Source: Okeania sp. SIO2B3
Lineage (GTDB): Bacteria; Cyanobacteriota; Cyanobacteriia; Cyanobacteriales; Microcoleaceae
Assembly: GCF_010672525.1 (NCBI RefSeq)
Contig: NZ_JAAHGH010000059.1
Coordinates: 1 to 44,104, forward strand
Direction: 5' to 3'
DNA length: 44,104 nucleotides
Each line of letters begins with the position of its first letter. Positions within the stretch are counted from its first letter, which is position 1. A program made the position numbers and the translations under genes. A model generated the notes under the pieces. The model had not been told where the DNA came from, did no database searches, and saw only the letters and a list, made by a program, of their open reading frames with translations. Below, in pieces: positions 35,295-44,052 of this stretch.

Positions 35295-35425
35295 CTGATG
35301 AAGAAACCATCCATAGTCAATCAAAGCCACTCACCCGAAAAAAAACCTAAAAAGCTTCGGGAGGAAGTACGCAGTGCCCGTTTTAACGGCTGGTTGAATA
35401 ACGACACGCGGGTAATAAAGCGGCG

Positions 35426-35869
35426 TTACTTTCCGGTTTGGTTTTCAATGTATTTTCTAACAGTCTCCGTTGAAGCATTTCCTGTTGTAGCACAGAAAAA
35501 GCGCTTGAGTCCAAAGTGTAGGTAATTTTAGCAATAAGCGGAAAGAATTTCCTCAAATGATGTGAAGCTCTGCCTTTGACACGCTTAATTATTACAGAAG
35601 GGGCAAAAGTTGGGTCAACTTCTAAAAATAAGTGTACATGGTCTGGCATTATTTCTAATGCTATTAACCTCCAATCATGCGAGCGTACATAACTCAAAAA
35701 TAATCTGTTGCAACCGTTGTTTTACATCTCCTACCAATACTGATTTTCTACGCTTTGGACAAAATACGAAGTGGTAATTAATCAGTGTTACTGAGTGAGG
35801 ATTTCTTCTATATTCGTCTGGCTTTTTTTTTCCTACGGAATGCTGCGCAAACATAATGAGTGTAGACAT
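35426..35869 (-). pseudogene. tnpA: IS200-type transposase TnpA (Y1 HUH), frameshifted
   Basis: HUH transposases move IS200/IS605 elements as single strands. From ATG 35869 the minus strand reads RRNPHSVTLINYHFVFCPKR, then LQQIIFELC. It shifts frame at about 35690 to SHDWRLIALEIMPDHVHLFL (the HUH motif DHVHL) and VKGRASHHLRKFFP. It shifts again after about 35530 so that LPTLWT and later GNASTETVRKYIENQTGK (with the catalytic-type Tyr) lie in other frames, ending at TAA 35426. At least two or three frame changes make it inactive. The first codons (FAQHSVGKK) are encoded by the dispersed 23-bp repeat at 35830-35852, an insertion relative to the family. Confidence 0.85.
35830..35852 (-). repeat. 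Dispersed 23-bp repeat inside the tnpA remnant
   Basis: On the minus strand GTTTGCGCAGCATTCCGT then AGGAA lies in the reading frame of tnpA and encodes FAQHSVG. The sequence equals the copy at 13548-13570. Confidence 0.85.
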
Positions 35870-35898
35870 ATTATGTTTAATAGTGCTATTATATCTAC

Positions 35899-35907
35899 AG
35901 GAGGTGA
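35899..35907 (+). promoter_or_regulatory. Strong ribosome binding site of tnpB
   Basis: AGGAGGTGA is a full-length Shine-Dalgarno match, six bases before ATG 35914. It decides the start in favour of 35914 over the TTG at 35908. Confidence 0.85.
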
Positions 35908-35913
35908 TTGTTA

Positions 35914-37221
35914 ATGTACGGATGCCAACAACATCTGGTCAACAGTAGTCCAGAAGTAATGGCTATTCTTGAATACCTTTGTACACAAGCCAATAAGCTT
36001 ACTAACTGCGGGATTTATTATTGCCGTCAAATGCTGTTTAAAGTAGGGTGCTTTCTGTCTAAAGCTGAACTAGACTTTGAGTTAAAAAGTAATCCACATT
36101 TCAAAGCTATGAGGTCAGCTTGTGCCCAACAGACATTACATTCAGTAATTGAGTCTTTTAATTCCTATGCAAGAAGTGCCAAAATGTTTAACTCAGGCGA
36201 ACTAACACAAAAGCCAAAACCACCAAAATACCGTAAAAAAGATGGTTTAGCCGTTGTCAGTTATCCGGCACGGTGGGTGAAGTTGGTTGATGGTATGCTT
36301 AAGTTCCCATTAGGCAAGCAAGTAAAAGTATGGTTCGGCATTGATCATTTCTTGTTGCCAATGCCTAGCAACTTAGATTTCGACCAAATTAAAGAATTTA
36401 GGTTTGTCCCAAGAAATAACTGTTTCTATCTAGAATTTGCGCCTCAGCAACCACAGTTAGAAAAAGCCAAGCCAATAGCAGAAAATGTTTTGGGTATAGA
36501 CCCTGGTTTGAGTAATTGGTTGACCTGCGTCAGTAATGTTGGGAAAGCTTTTATAGTTGATGGAAAAAAAGTTAAATCTCAAAATCAATGGTACAACAAG
36601 CAAATAGCTCAAATAAAATCAGGCAAACCTGGTGACTATTGGGATAACCAACTTGCTGTTATTACTGAAAAGCGTAACCGCCAGATGCGGGACAATGTGA
36701 ACAAAGCAGCCAGATTTGTGATCAACTGGTGCATTGAGCATCAAATAGGTGCGATAGTTTTTGGTTGGAATCAAGGCCAAAAAGATAGTATTAAAATTGG
36801 CAAGATAAATAACCAGCAGTTCGTTCAAATACCTACGGCAAAGTTAAAAGCCCGGATAGCTGAATTATCTGAGCAGTATGGGATTGAGTTTGTTGAGACT
36901 GAGGAATCGTATACTTCTAAGGCATCGTTTTTAGATGATGATTTTCTGCCGAAATTTGGTGAAAAACCCGTTTGCGTAGCATTCCGTAGGAAAAGGTGGG
37001 AAGCATCAGGAAAGCGCGTTAACCGTGGCTTGTACCGTTCGGCAACAGGTAAATTGATTAATGCAGATGCTAACGGTGCAGCTAATATCATCAAAAAAGT
37101 AGCAACACAGCTAGAAATCAATCTAGCCAAGGTCTGTAGGGAAGTTTTGATGCTTCCACAACGATATAAACTGGATTCTCTAACCAAAAAATATCGTAAG
37201 CAGTGCGTAGCGTGGCAATAG
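35914..37221 (+). CDS. tnpB: TnpB RNA-guided nuclease of an IS200/IS605 element
   Basis: This 435-aa protein is in the TnpB/OrfB family, the ancestor group of Cas12. These proteins cleave DNA using an RNA made from the transposon right end. RuvC motifs are present: GIDPGLSNWLTCVS (first Asp, about 198), FVETEESYTSKASFLDDDF (Glu, about 330) and NADANGAANI (last Asp, about 385). Between the last two, where classic TnpB has a four-Cys zinc ribbon, this protein has the GKRVNRGLYRS version without CxxC pairs. The segment VCVAFRRK (about 353-360) is encoded by a copy of the dispersed 23-bp repeat, inserted in frame. The frame is otherwise intact although its tnpA is dead. Confidence 0.92.
   Translation: MYGCQQHLVNSSPEVMAILEYLCTQANKLTNCGIYYCRQMLFKVGCFLSKAELDFELKSNPHFKAMRSACAQQTLHSVIESFNSYARSAKMFNSGELTQKPKPPKYRKKDGLAVVSYPARWVKLVDGMLKFPLGKQVKVWFGIDHFLLPMPSNLDFDQIKEFRFVPRNNCFYLEFAPQQPQLEKAKPIAENVLGIDPGLSNWLTCVSNVGKAFIVDGKKVKSQNQWYNKQIAQIKSGKPGDYWDNQLAVITEKRNRQMRDNVNKAARFVINWCIEHQIGAIVFGWNQGQKDSIKIGKINNQQFVQIPTAKLKARIAELSEQYGIEFVETEESYTSKASFLDDDFLPKFGEKPVCVAFRRKRWEASGKRVNRGLYRSATGKLINADANGAANIIKKVATQLEINLAKVCREVLMLPQRYKLDSLTKKYRKQCVAWQ
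36970..36992 (+). repeat. Dispersed 23-bp repeat inside tnpB
   Basis: GTTTGCGTAGCATTCCGT then AGGAA lies in the tnpB frame, encoding VCVAFRRK together with its flank. It keeps the frame open and differs by one base from the 13548-13570 copy. Confidence 0.85.
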
Positions 37222-38033
37222 CGCCCGCGTAGCACATCCGCTTAGAATCTAGGGTGTTTTAACCCCTAGAGACATCAAACCACACTCAATAATCATTCTA
37301 ATACCTGACCTCATATCATGTCCGGTAGCATCGGTTTCATGAGATGGGGAGATGGGGACCCACCCCTCGCCCCTCCCCCTCCCAGGAGGGGAAAATCAAG
37401 AAATATTTGGTAATGGTTGAAGATGGAACATTTTTTTATACCGAACCCGAACGGATTTGAGATCAGGAGAGAAAACAGTTATAAAGATTTGGCAATGGTG
37501 AAGATGGACAATATTTTTATACCTACAGGACTTACGCATGAGGTACGAAAAACTAGGACTTGAGATTGCTTCCCTATCGGTCGCTTCGGACGGAAATACG
37601 TTCTAGTGCGTAATATCATGTCCCGATAATCAGTGATCAAAAAACTTTATCCCTTCTAACCTTTTCTTCCCTTCAGCTCCCGCTGCCTTCCTTCCACTAA
37701 AGTATTAAGTATTCAAGCGGACATGATATAAGTCCTAACCTAATTAAACGGATTTGATATCATACCAAATCCTGTTTAGCTAGACCACAAATAATTCAAC
37801 TACAATCCTGTCTATTGCTATAATTCCCACTTTGATCCTTCCTTTCTACTGACTCCTGACTCTTTTCTACTGACTCCTGACTCCTCAATCAATAGGATAA
37901 CTAATTATTTGGATACTATATGAAAATCATTACTTGTTTACTACTACCAAATTAATAAAACTAATAAGACTAATCTTAATTGTTAATCATTATATCTTGA
38001 TGAAAGGTATAAATTCTACTAAATTAAATATTC
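37222..38033. other. Intergenic region with repeats between tnpB and the kinase set
   Basis: No gene is seen. The stretch contains the IS right-end hairpin (37248-37270) and an inverse GGAGGGG-type repeat near 37360-37392. It also has two similar stretches around 37405-37440 and 37480-37523 (AT(a)TTTGG(t/c)AATGG(t)TGAAGATGGA), an ACTTACGCA end near 37529, and the inverted-repeat pair 37313-37324 / 37718-37729. Confidence 0.55.
37313..37729. repeat. Inverted-repeat pair ATATCATGTCCG
   Basis: ATATCATGTCCG (37313-37324) and CGGACATGATAT (37718-37729) are perfect 12-bp inverted repeats 417 bp apart. A third, slightly different copy (ATATCATGTCCCG) starts at about 37613. They could be the ends of a nested pair of small elements. 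There is no ORF between them. Confidence 0.5.
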
Positions 38034-40115
38034 ATGTCTGTCACTCATCAGCCCAATCACTTATCGCCTAGCGATCGCCTTTTACAGGGAATTGCAATTG
38101 CCACTAATCGCCTATTGACTGTCAAAGACTACCATGAGTCAGTCCAGGAATCCCTAAATGCCCTTGGGCCAGTTATGGATGTCGATCGGATCTATATTTT
38201 CCAAAATCATCTTCATCCTGAGACTGGGGAACCTGCTAGTAGTCAACGTTGGGAGTGGGTAGCTAAGGGTGTACAGCCAGAAATTGACAATCCCAAGCTG
38301 CAAAACCTTCTCTATCCAGAAATTCTGCCCCGTTGGTATTATACTCTTTCCCAAGAACAGCCAATTTTAGGTATAATAAGAGATTTTCCAGAAGTAGAAA
38401 GATTGCTGCTACAACCCCAAGGAATTCTATCCATCCTGGTAGTGCCTATTTTTATTCGGGACTACTTCTGGGGATTTACCGGGTTTGATGACTGTCACCA
38501 AGAGCGTCAATGGGATGATAGTACAAAAGCAGCACTAATGGCGATCGCTGGAAGTATTGGTGGCGCAATTTCCCAGTGGCAAACTGAAGCTAACCTCAAG
38601 CAACTCAACGAAACTCTGGAGCAGCGAGTTAAAACCCGTACTGCTGAACTTGAGCAGGCAAAGGAAACTGCTGAAGCTGCTAACCATGCTAAGAGTCAAT
38701 TTCTGGCTAATATGAGCCATGAACTTCGTACACCACTCAATGGAATTTTGGGCTATGCTCAGATCCTCGATCGTTCTAAAGAATTAGGGGAAAAAGAGCG
38801 CCATGGCGTTCAAATCATTCATCAATGTGGCTCTCATTTGCTAACCTTGATTAATGACATATTAGACTTGTCCAAGATAGAAGCTGGCAAACTGGAACTT
38901 CATCTCAAAGAGATTCACTTTCCTTCTTTCTTGCAAGGAATTGTAGAAATCTGTCGTGTCCAGTCTGACAAAAAAGGACTTAACTTGATTTATCAGCCTG
39001 ATGCCAATCTGCCCACAGGGGCGATCGCGGATGAAAAACGACTGCTACAAGTGCTGATTAACCTCCTTGGTAATGCTATTAAGTTTACAGAAAAAGGGAG
39101 TATTACTTTCAAAGTTAAAACTGTAAAATTATCAGACCAAACTATAGAAAATGGTATTGTCAGGATTGGGTTTCAAGTTGAAGATACAGGAGTTGGTATT
39201 GCTACTTCCAATCTGGAAAATATATTCCAATCCTTCGAGCAAGTTGGAGACAAAAAACGTCAATCAGAAGGTACAGGCTTAGGTTTGACAATTAGCAAAA
39301 GAATTGTTGAGCTGATGGGTGGCAAGATTAAAGTCTTGAGCCAACTGGGGGTAGGTAGTATTTTCAATTTTGAGGTAGATTTGCAGATTGCTGATAACTG
39401 GACACAACAGATTTCGGCGAGCAATGGGCAGCAAATTATTGGCTATGAAGGAGTGCTTCGCCATCTGCTTGTTGTAGATGACCGATGGGAAAATCGCTCA
39501 GTTTTGGTAGAATTGCTAGAGCCACTTGGGTTTAAGCTAACTGAGGCAGAAAATGGTCAAGAAGCATTAACCAAAGCTAAACAACAAACATTCGATCTGA
39601 TTATAACTGATATACAGATGCCTGTAATGAATGGCTTTGAGATGCTCAAACAGTTACGCAACGATAATGCCCTGAAACATATAACAGTAATTATTTCATC
39701 TGCTTCTGTATCAGATATGGATCGACAAATGAGCTTAGATGCCGGAGGTAATGATTTTTTACCCAAACCTGTAAATGCTGAGGAGATATTCTCTCTACTT
39801 ACTAACCATCTACAAGTGACTTGGAAATATCAAACAATTAAGTCAGTCTCAACTTCTGCTATCATCTTGAGTGATAGTCCTGAAATAGTTGCACCGCCAC
39901 TAGAGGATTTACAAATTCTATTTGAGTTGGCCCAGGATGGCTTACTGCTCAAGCTAGTAAAAATGGCTGAAAAAATTGGGCAAAAGAGCGATCGCTATCT
40001 GCCCTTTACCCAGCAAATTTCACAACTGGCAAAGCAATTTCAAACAGAAAAAATTGAAATATTAATTCAAAAGCACCTTAATTATAAGCAGTATCTAAAC
40101 TCTCCCAAGCCATGA
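38034..40115 (+). CDS. GAF-containing hybrid histidine kinase
   Basis: This is a 693-aa soluble kinase. An N-terminal GAF domain (about 15-185: [28 protein letters not shown]) precedes a coiled coil. HisKA has the phosphoacceptor in [20 protein letters not shown] (His about 227). The HATPase has [21 protein letters not shown] and [11 protein letters not shown] receiver (about 475-600) has phospho-Asp in LIITDIQMP (about 525). The last 60 residues ([20 protein letters not shown], then [20 protein letters not shown]) are a helical tail often seen in cyanobacterial hybrid kinases. Its TGA overlaps the ATG of the next kinase (ATGA), implying translational coupling. First gene of a three-gene set. 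There is no good ribosome binding site; the start is tentative. Confidence 0.93.
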   Translation: MSVTHQPNHLSPSDRLLQGIAIATNRLLTVKDYHESVQESLNALGPVMDVDRIYIFQNHLHPETGEPASSQRWEWVAKGVQPEIDNPKLQNLLYPEILPRWYYTLSQEQPILGIIRDFPEVERLLLQPQGILSILVVPIFIRDYFWGFTGFDDCHQERQWDDSTKAALMAIAGSIGGAISQWQTEANLKQLNETLEQRVKTRTAELEQAKETAEAANHAKSQFLANMSHELRTPLNGILGYAQILDRSKELGEKERHGVQIIHQCGSHLLTLINDILDLSKIEAGKLELHLKEIHFPSFLQGIVEICRVQSDKKGLNLIYQPDANLPTGAIADEKRLLQVLINLLGNAIKFTEKGSITFKVKTVKLSDQTIENGIVRIGFQVEDTGVGIATSNLENIFQSFEQVGDKKRQSEGTGLGLTISKRIVELMGGKIKVLSQLGVGSIFNFEVDLQIADNWTQQISASNGQQIIGYEGVLRHLLVVDDRWENRSVLVELLEPLGFKLTEAENGQEALTKAKQQTFDLIITDIQMPVMNGFEMLKQLRNDNALKHITVIISSASVSDMDRQMSLDAGGNDFLPKPVNAEEIFSLLTNHLQVTWKYQTIKSVSTSAIILSDSPEIVAPPLEDLQILFELAQDGLLLKLVKMAEKIGQKSDRYLPFTQQISQLAKQFQTEKIEILIQKHLNYKQYLNSPKP

Positions 40116-41746
40116 ATCAAGAATTAGCAAAACAAACAGGGATTATTTTAATCGTTGATGATATAATAGCCAATTTAGATATCCTTTCTGAAACACTCAG
40201 TGCAGTAGGATATGATGTGGCGATTGCCAACAGTGGAAAACGAGCGCTTAAACAACTAGAGCGAAAATTACCAGATTTAATTTTATTAGACATCACAATG
40301 CCTGACATGGATGGCTTTGAAATCTGTAAAAAACTCAAATCCAATCATAGGACTTGCAATATCCCTGTAATTTTTATCACAGCTTTATCAGATACAGAAA
40401 GCAAAATTAAAGGTTTTGAGCTAGGGGCAGTAGATTATATTACTAAGCCATTTCAAGAGCAAGAAGTCCTCGCCAGAGTTAAAACTCATTTACAGTTAAG
40501 AAGGCTGACTCAAAACTTAGAACAAGAAGTTGCACTAAAGGTCTTTTCGTTAGAGCAAGCAAAGCAAACTGCCGAAACAGCAAACATGGCGAAGAACCAA
40601 TTTCTCGCCAACATGAGTCATGAACTCCGTTCTCCCCTAAACGTAATTTTGGGCATCACAGAAGGGCTGCAAGAGAAGATATTTGGCAGCGTTAATGAGC
40701 AACAAATGAAAGCTCTACAAAAAATTGAGAGCAGTGGAAACGATCTATTAGAACTCATTAACGACATTCTGGATGTTGCCAGAATTGAATCGGGTAAGCT
40801 AGAGTTTAACTTTACACTCACTACAGTTTCTTCTCTCTGTCAAGCTAGTCTAGCCTTCATCAAACAACTTGCTGAAAAGAAATGCATTCAACTAGAAATG
40901 AAACTGCCCCCAAACCTGCCTGAGTTATTCGTGGATGAACGACGCATCCGCCAAGTCTTAATCAACCTACTCAATAATGCTGTCAAATTTACCCCAGATG
41001 GGGGCCGTATTTCCTTGGAAGTCCAAGTCAATCGCCAGCAGTTCAACCCAGAGGCCAATAAATTCCAAAAATTCCTAAGAATTGCTGTGATTGACACTGG
41101 CATTGGCATTGCTCCAGAAAACTTCAAAAAACTATTTCAGCCTTTTGTCCAAATTGATAGTTCTCTAAATCGCCACTATCAAGGGACAGGCTTAGGACTT
41201 GGCTTGGTGAAACGTATTGTTGAGCATCACGGCGGGCAAGTGGGAGTCACCAGTGAAATAGGGGTTGGTAGTTGCTTCACCATTGACCTTCCTTACACTT
41301 TGACAATAGAAACCTCCAACCAATTGGAACTACAGCCTGAACCTAGCATTGAACTGACTCAGCCTCAAGAGCAAATATCACCATTAATTATGGTGGCAGA
41401 AGATAACAAAGTAATTATTAGTACAGTTTCGAGCTATCTGAGAGCTAAAGGTTATCGAATTCTCCTGGCTAAGAATGGAGAGGAAGCAATTACCCTCGCC
41501 CAGTTGAAAAACCCCGATCTGATTCTGATGGACATTTCAATGCCAAAGATAGATGGCCTTAAGGCTATAGAGCAGATTCGCCGTATTCCTGACCTGGTCG
41601 ATGTGCCGATAGTTGCACTGACTGCTCTAGCGATGGTAGGCGATCGAGAACGTTGTCTGGCTGCTGGAGCTAATGATTATCTCAGCAAACCTGTTAAACT
41701 AAAACAGTTGGCAAACACGATTCAAAAACTTTTAAAAACAAAATAA
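40112..41746 (+). CDS. Hybrid histidine kinase with receivers at both ends
   Basis: This 544-aa protein has a receiver (about 10-130; phospho-Asp in [13 protein letters not shown], about 60), then a coiled coil and HisKA with [20 protein letters not shown] (His about 170). The HATPase follows ([31 protein letters not shown]). A second receiver (about 420-540) has phospho-Asp in LILMDISMP (about 473). From HisKA to the end it is a close paralogue of the C-terminus of the giant kinase at 28200-35294 ([12 protein letters not shown] versus [32 protein letters not shown] versus [20 protein letters not shown]). The front receiver suggests it accepts phosphate from a neighbour such as the upstream hybrid kinase. 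It overlaps the gene before by 4 bp and touches the gene after. Confidence 0.94.
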   Translation: MNQELAKQTGIILIVDDIIANLDILSETLSAVGYDVAIANSGKRALKQLERKLPDLILLDITMPDMDGFEICKKLKSNHRTCNIPVIFITALSDTESKIKGFELGAVDYITKPFQEQEVLARVKTHLQLRRLTQNLEQEVALKVFSLEQAKQTAETANMAKNQFLANMSHELRSPLNVILGITEGLQEKIFGSVNEQQMKALQKIESSGNDLLELINDILDVARIESGKLEFNFTLTTVSSLCQASLAFIKQLAEKKCIQLEMKLPPNLPELFVDERRIRQVLINLLNNAVKFTPDGGRISLEVQVNRQQFNPEANKFQKFLRIAVIDTGIGIAPENFKKLFQPFVQIDSSLNRHYQGTGLGLGLVKRIVEHHGGQVGVTSEIGVGSCFTIDLPYTLTIETSNQLELQPEPSIELTQPQEQISPLIMVAEDNKVIISTVSSYLRAKGYRILLAKNGEEAITLAQLKNPDLILMDISMPKIDGLKAIEQIRRIPDLVDVPIVALTALAMVGDRERCLAAGANDYLSKPVKLKQLANTIQKLLKTK

Positions 41747-42919
41747 ATGAATTTACCGTCTATTTTAGTTATTGATGATGAACCCAACAATTTTGATGTG
41801 ATTGAAGCTCTTTTGAGCGACCAAGACTATGAATTGTATTATGCTGCCAGTGGTGAAGAGGGGATCGCTAACCTAGAAACCTACAACCCAGACCTGATTT
41901 TACTTGATGTGATGATGCCGGGAATTGATGGTATTGAAGTTTGTCGGCAAATTAAAGCTACATCAGTATGGCAAGCTGTTCCAATTATTATGATAACGGC
42001 ATTAAGTGCAAAGTCAGACCTGGCAAATTGTCTAAATGCTGGAGCTGACGATTTCATTAGTAAACCGGTTAATGCAATTGAACTGAGGGCAAGAGTTAGC
42101 TCCATGCTACGAATTAAGTACCAGTATGATAACCTACAAACTATGCTCAAATTACGGGAAGACATGGTAAAAATGGTCGTTCACGATTTACGAAATCCTT
42201 TGACTATTGTCTTGTTTGGCTTAGAACTTTTGAAAAATCCTAATTATCCTCAAGATAAGCAAAACCTTAAACTAAATCAAGTTTATTCGTCAGCACAAAC
42301 ATTACAAGTATTAATTGATGATTTATTAAAAATGGCTTTACTAGAATCTGGTCAAATTCGTCTCAATTGCACAAGGGTCGATCTATGCAGTCTGATCGAG
42401 TCTGCTATCTCAAATTTTGAAGCGATCGCCGAGCAAAAAAATCAGTCCCTATTTAGTCAACTCCCAGAAGTTATCTGTAAAAAAGTTGCTATTGATGTTA
42501 CTTTGTATCATAGAGTATTGGATAACCTCATCTCAAATGCTATTAAGTTTTCCCCACATAACAGTCAAGTTATCGTGAGTTTAGAATTACTCAAATCTGG
42601 AGATTACAAAATTGAGGTCCTAGATTCAGGTCCTGGCGTTCCAGAAAAATTGCGACAAAAGATTTTTGAGAAATACGAGATTGGAACTATGATGTCTGGT
42701 GTCTCCCAAATAGGATTGGGTTTAGCCTTTTGCAAAATGGTTGTTGAGGCACATGGAGACAAAATTTGTGTGAGAAATAACCAACCACAAGGAGCAATCT
42801 TTGAAATAATTCTGAAATCTAATGAAGAAAGAGTAGGCAATGAAGAAGAAAATGCAATAGAGTTGTTGGGAAATAAGGAAGAAGGGATAAATATTGAAAA
42901 AAATGGAAAAACAATATAA
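41747..42919 (+). CDS. Receiver-histidine kinase
   Basis: This 390-aa protein is the third gene of the set; its ATG follows the previous TAA with no gap. The receiver occupies about 1-125 with phospho-Asp in LILLDVMMPGIDG (about 53) and the K in SKPVNAIEL. The kinase core has VKMVVHDLRNPLTIVLFGLE (His about 145), LDNLISNAIKFSPH, DSGPGVP and GLGLAFCKMVVEAHG. The Glu/Asn/Lys-rich C-terminus (ERVGNEEENAIELLGNKEEG onwards) looks like low-complexity DNA read through past the conserved domain. No DNA-binding domain is present, so the phosphorelay output must be encoded elsewhere. Confidence 0.93.
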   Translation: MNLPSILVIDDEPNNFDVIEALLSDQDYELYYAASGEEGIANLETYNPDLILLDVMMPGIDGIEVCRQIKATSVWQAVPIIMITALSAKSDLANCLNAGADDFISKPVNAIELRARVSSMLRIKYQYDNLQTMLKLREDMVKMVVHDLRNPLTIVLFGLELLKNPNYPQDKQNLKLNQVYSSAQTLQVLIDDLLKMALLESGQIRLNCTRVDLCSLIESAISNFEAIAEQKNQSLFSQLPEVICKKVAIDVTLYHRVLDNLISNAIKFSPHNSQVIVSLELLKSGDYKIEVLDSGPGVPEKLRQKIFEKYEIGTMMSGVSQIGLGLAFCKMVVEAHGDKICVRNNQPQGAIFEIILKSNEERVGNEEENAIELLGNKEEGINIEKNGKTI

Positions 42920-43216
42920 ATAACTATCTAAAATGAACTGGAATAGCTATTTTTAAGCATATTCGACCAAGGTCTACCTTTTTGTAGCATTCTTTTTTCA
43001 AATTGGTATAATACCAAGCGTGATAAATAGGGTTTGCGCTTCACTAGTCTTTTTAAGGAGTAGGGGAGTAGAGGAGTAGAGAGTAATTAGGAGAAACGAG
43101 GAATTATAGAGGAGATAGTCGGATATATTTGTCAGAGTGATTTTTTTGCTATTATTTCATAAAGCAATGAATTTATTTGAGCTATTACCAATTACCAATT
43201 ACCAAATTTCCCCAAA

Positions 43217-43846
43217 ATGATTGATTACATTCGCAATGGCGAAGAAATTTACCGCAAATCTTTTGCCATGATTCGCTCCGAAGTTAATCTAGAAAGATTT
43301 TCTCAGGATTTAGCTCATGTTGCAGTTAGACTGATTCACGCCTGCGGTATGACAGATATTGTAGAAGATTTAGTCGCTTCCACAGATGCAGTGCAAATAG
43401 GACGTGCTGCGTTAATTGATGGTGTGCCAATTCTTTGTGATTCTCAAATGGTAGCTAACGGAATTATACGTCATCGGTTGCCAGCTAACAATGAAGTGAT
43501 TTGTACTCTTAATCATCCAGAAGTGCCTGAGATGGCTCGACGAATTAAGAATACTCGCTCTGCAACAGCGATAGAATTATGGAAACCTCTAAGCAATAAT
43601 TCTGTTGTTGCTATTGGCAATGCACCGACGGCATTGTTTCACTTACTAGAAATGCTGGATGAGGGTATGGCAAAACCTGCTCTAATTTTAGGCTTTCCTG
43701 TGGGATTTGTGGGTGCAGCGGAATCAAAAGCTGAACTGGCAGCAAATAGTCGAGGTGTTCCATTTATTACTCTCCATGGAAGATGTGGAGGTAGCGCGAT
43801 CGCAGCTGCGGCAGTGAATGCTTTAGCAAAGGAGAGCGAGCTATGA
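43217..43846 (+). CDS. cobH: Precorrin-8X methylmutase
   Basis: This 209-aa enzyme of cobalamin synthesis (CobH, also CbiC) moves a methyl group from C-11 to C-12 of precorrin-8X to give hydrogenobyrinate (or the cobalt form). The whole family pattern is present: the conserved catalytic-type His in VRLIHACGMTDIVEDL, DGVPILCDSQMVANGI, SATAIELW, SVVAIGNAPTALFHLLEML, LILGFPVGFVGAAESK and GVPFITLHGRCGGSAIAAAA. The length is normal. There is no obvious ribosome binding site. It is not next to other cob genes in the window, which is common in cyanobacteria. The stop is followed at once by a GATGGGGAGATGGGG microsatellite. Confidence 0.95.
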   Translation: MIDYIRNGEEIYRKSFAMIRSEVNLERFSQDLAHVAVRLIHACGMTDIVEDLVASTDAVQIGRAALIDGVPILCDSQMVANGIIRHRLPANNEVICTLNHPEVPEMARRIKNTRSATAIELWKPLSNNSVVAIGNAPTALFHLLEMLDEGMAKPALILGFPVGFVGAAESKAELAANSRGVPFITLHGRCGGSAIAAAAVNALAKESEL

Positions 43847-43950
43847 GATGGGGAGATGGGGGGGATGGGGGGGATGGGGAGATGGGGAGATGGGGAGATG
43901 GGGGGGATGGGGAGATGGGGGGATGGGAAGATGGGGAGATGGGGAGATTA
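43846..43950. repeat. GATGGGGA microsatellite after cobH
   Basis: About 100 bp of (GA)TGGGG(A/G)-type repeats begin right at the cobH stop. They are open in several frames on both strands; the ORFs over them (Gly/Asp/Met-rich or Pro/Ser-rich) are artefacts. Confidence 0.85.
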
Positions 43951-43955
43951 AATAT

Positions 43956-44052
43956 TAGATATCTGCTAAAATTCAAAATAAAATCAATTCTTATCCATCA
44001 ATTGTCAATTATTTTTCCCTGTTCCCTGTTCCCTCTTTTCTTCATATGTTTA
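43956..44052. mobile_element. Degenerate copy 3 of the TAGACATCTCCA MITE
   Basis: The interior AATTCAAAATAAAATCAATT, then TCAATTATTTTTCCCTGTTC, and the CCCTCTTTTCTTCATATG stretch follow copy 1 closely. The terminal repeats (TAGATATCTGCT and TTCATATGTTTA) are eroded. Only two CCCTGTT units remain, against about ten in copy 1. Confidence 0.6.

Larger units (their letters stand above)
35370..37275. mobile_element. IS200/IS605-type element (broken tnpA, intact tnpB)
   Basis: A minus-strand tnpA remnant and a plus-strand tnpB are divergently arranged with 44 bp between their starts. Small hairpins that share the loop GTTTTAAC lie near both ends: CCGTT-TT-AACGG at 35378-35389 and TCTAGGG / CCCTAGA at 37248-37270. 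Subterminal hairpins are expected for this family. The exact ends are not fixed, because IS200/605 elements make no target duplication. The element begins within about 100 bp of the giant kinase stop. Confidence 0.75.

Noticed and set aside
35298-35525. 75-aa plus-strand ORF just after the giant kinase
   Set aside because: It overlaps the tnpA remnant on the other strand. It shows no recognisable domain, and its second half is antisense of tnpA.
35370-37275. Cas12-type CRISPR effector for the RuvC protein
   Set aside because: Its size (435 aa), the adjacent IS200-type tnpA and the lack of any CRISPR array identify it as TnpB.
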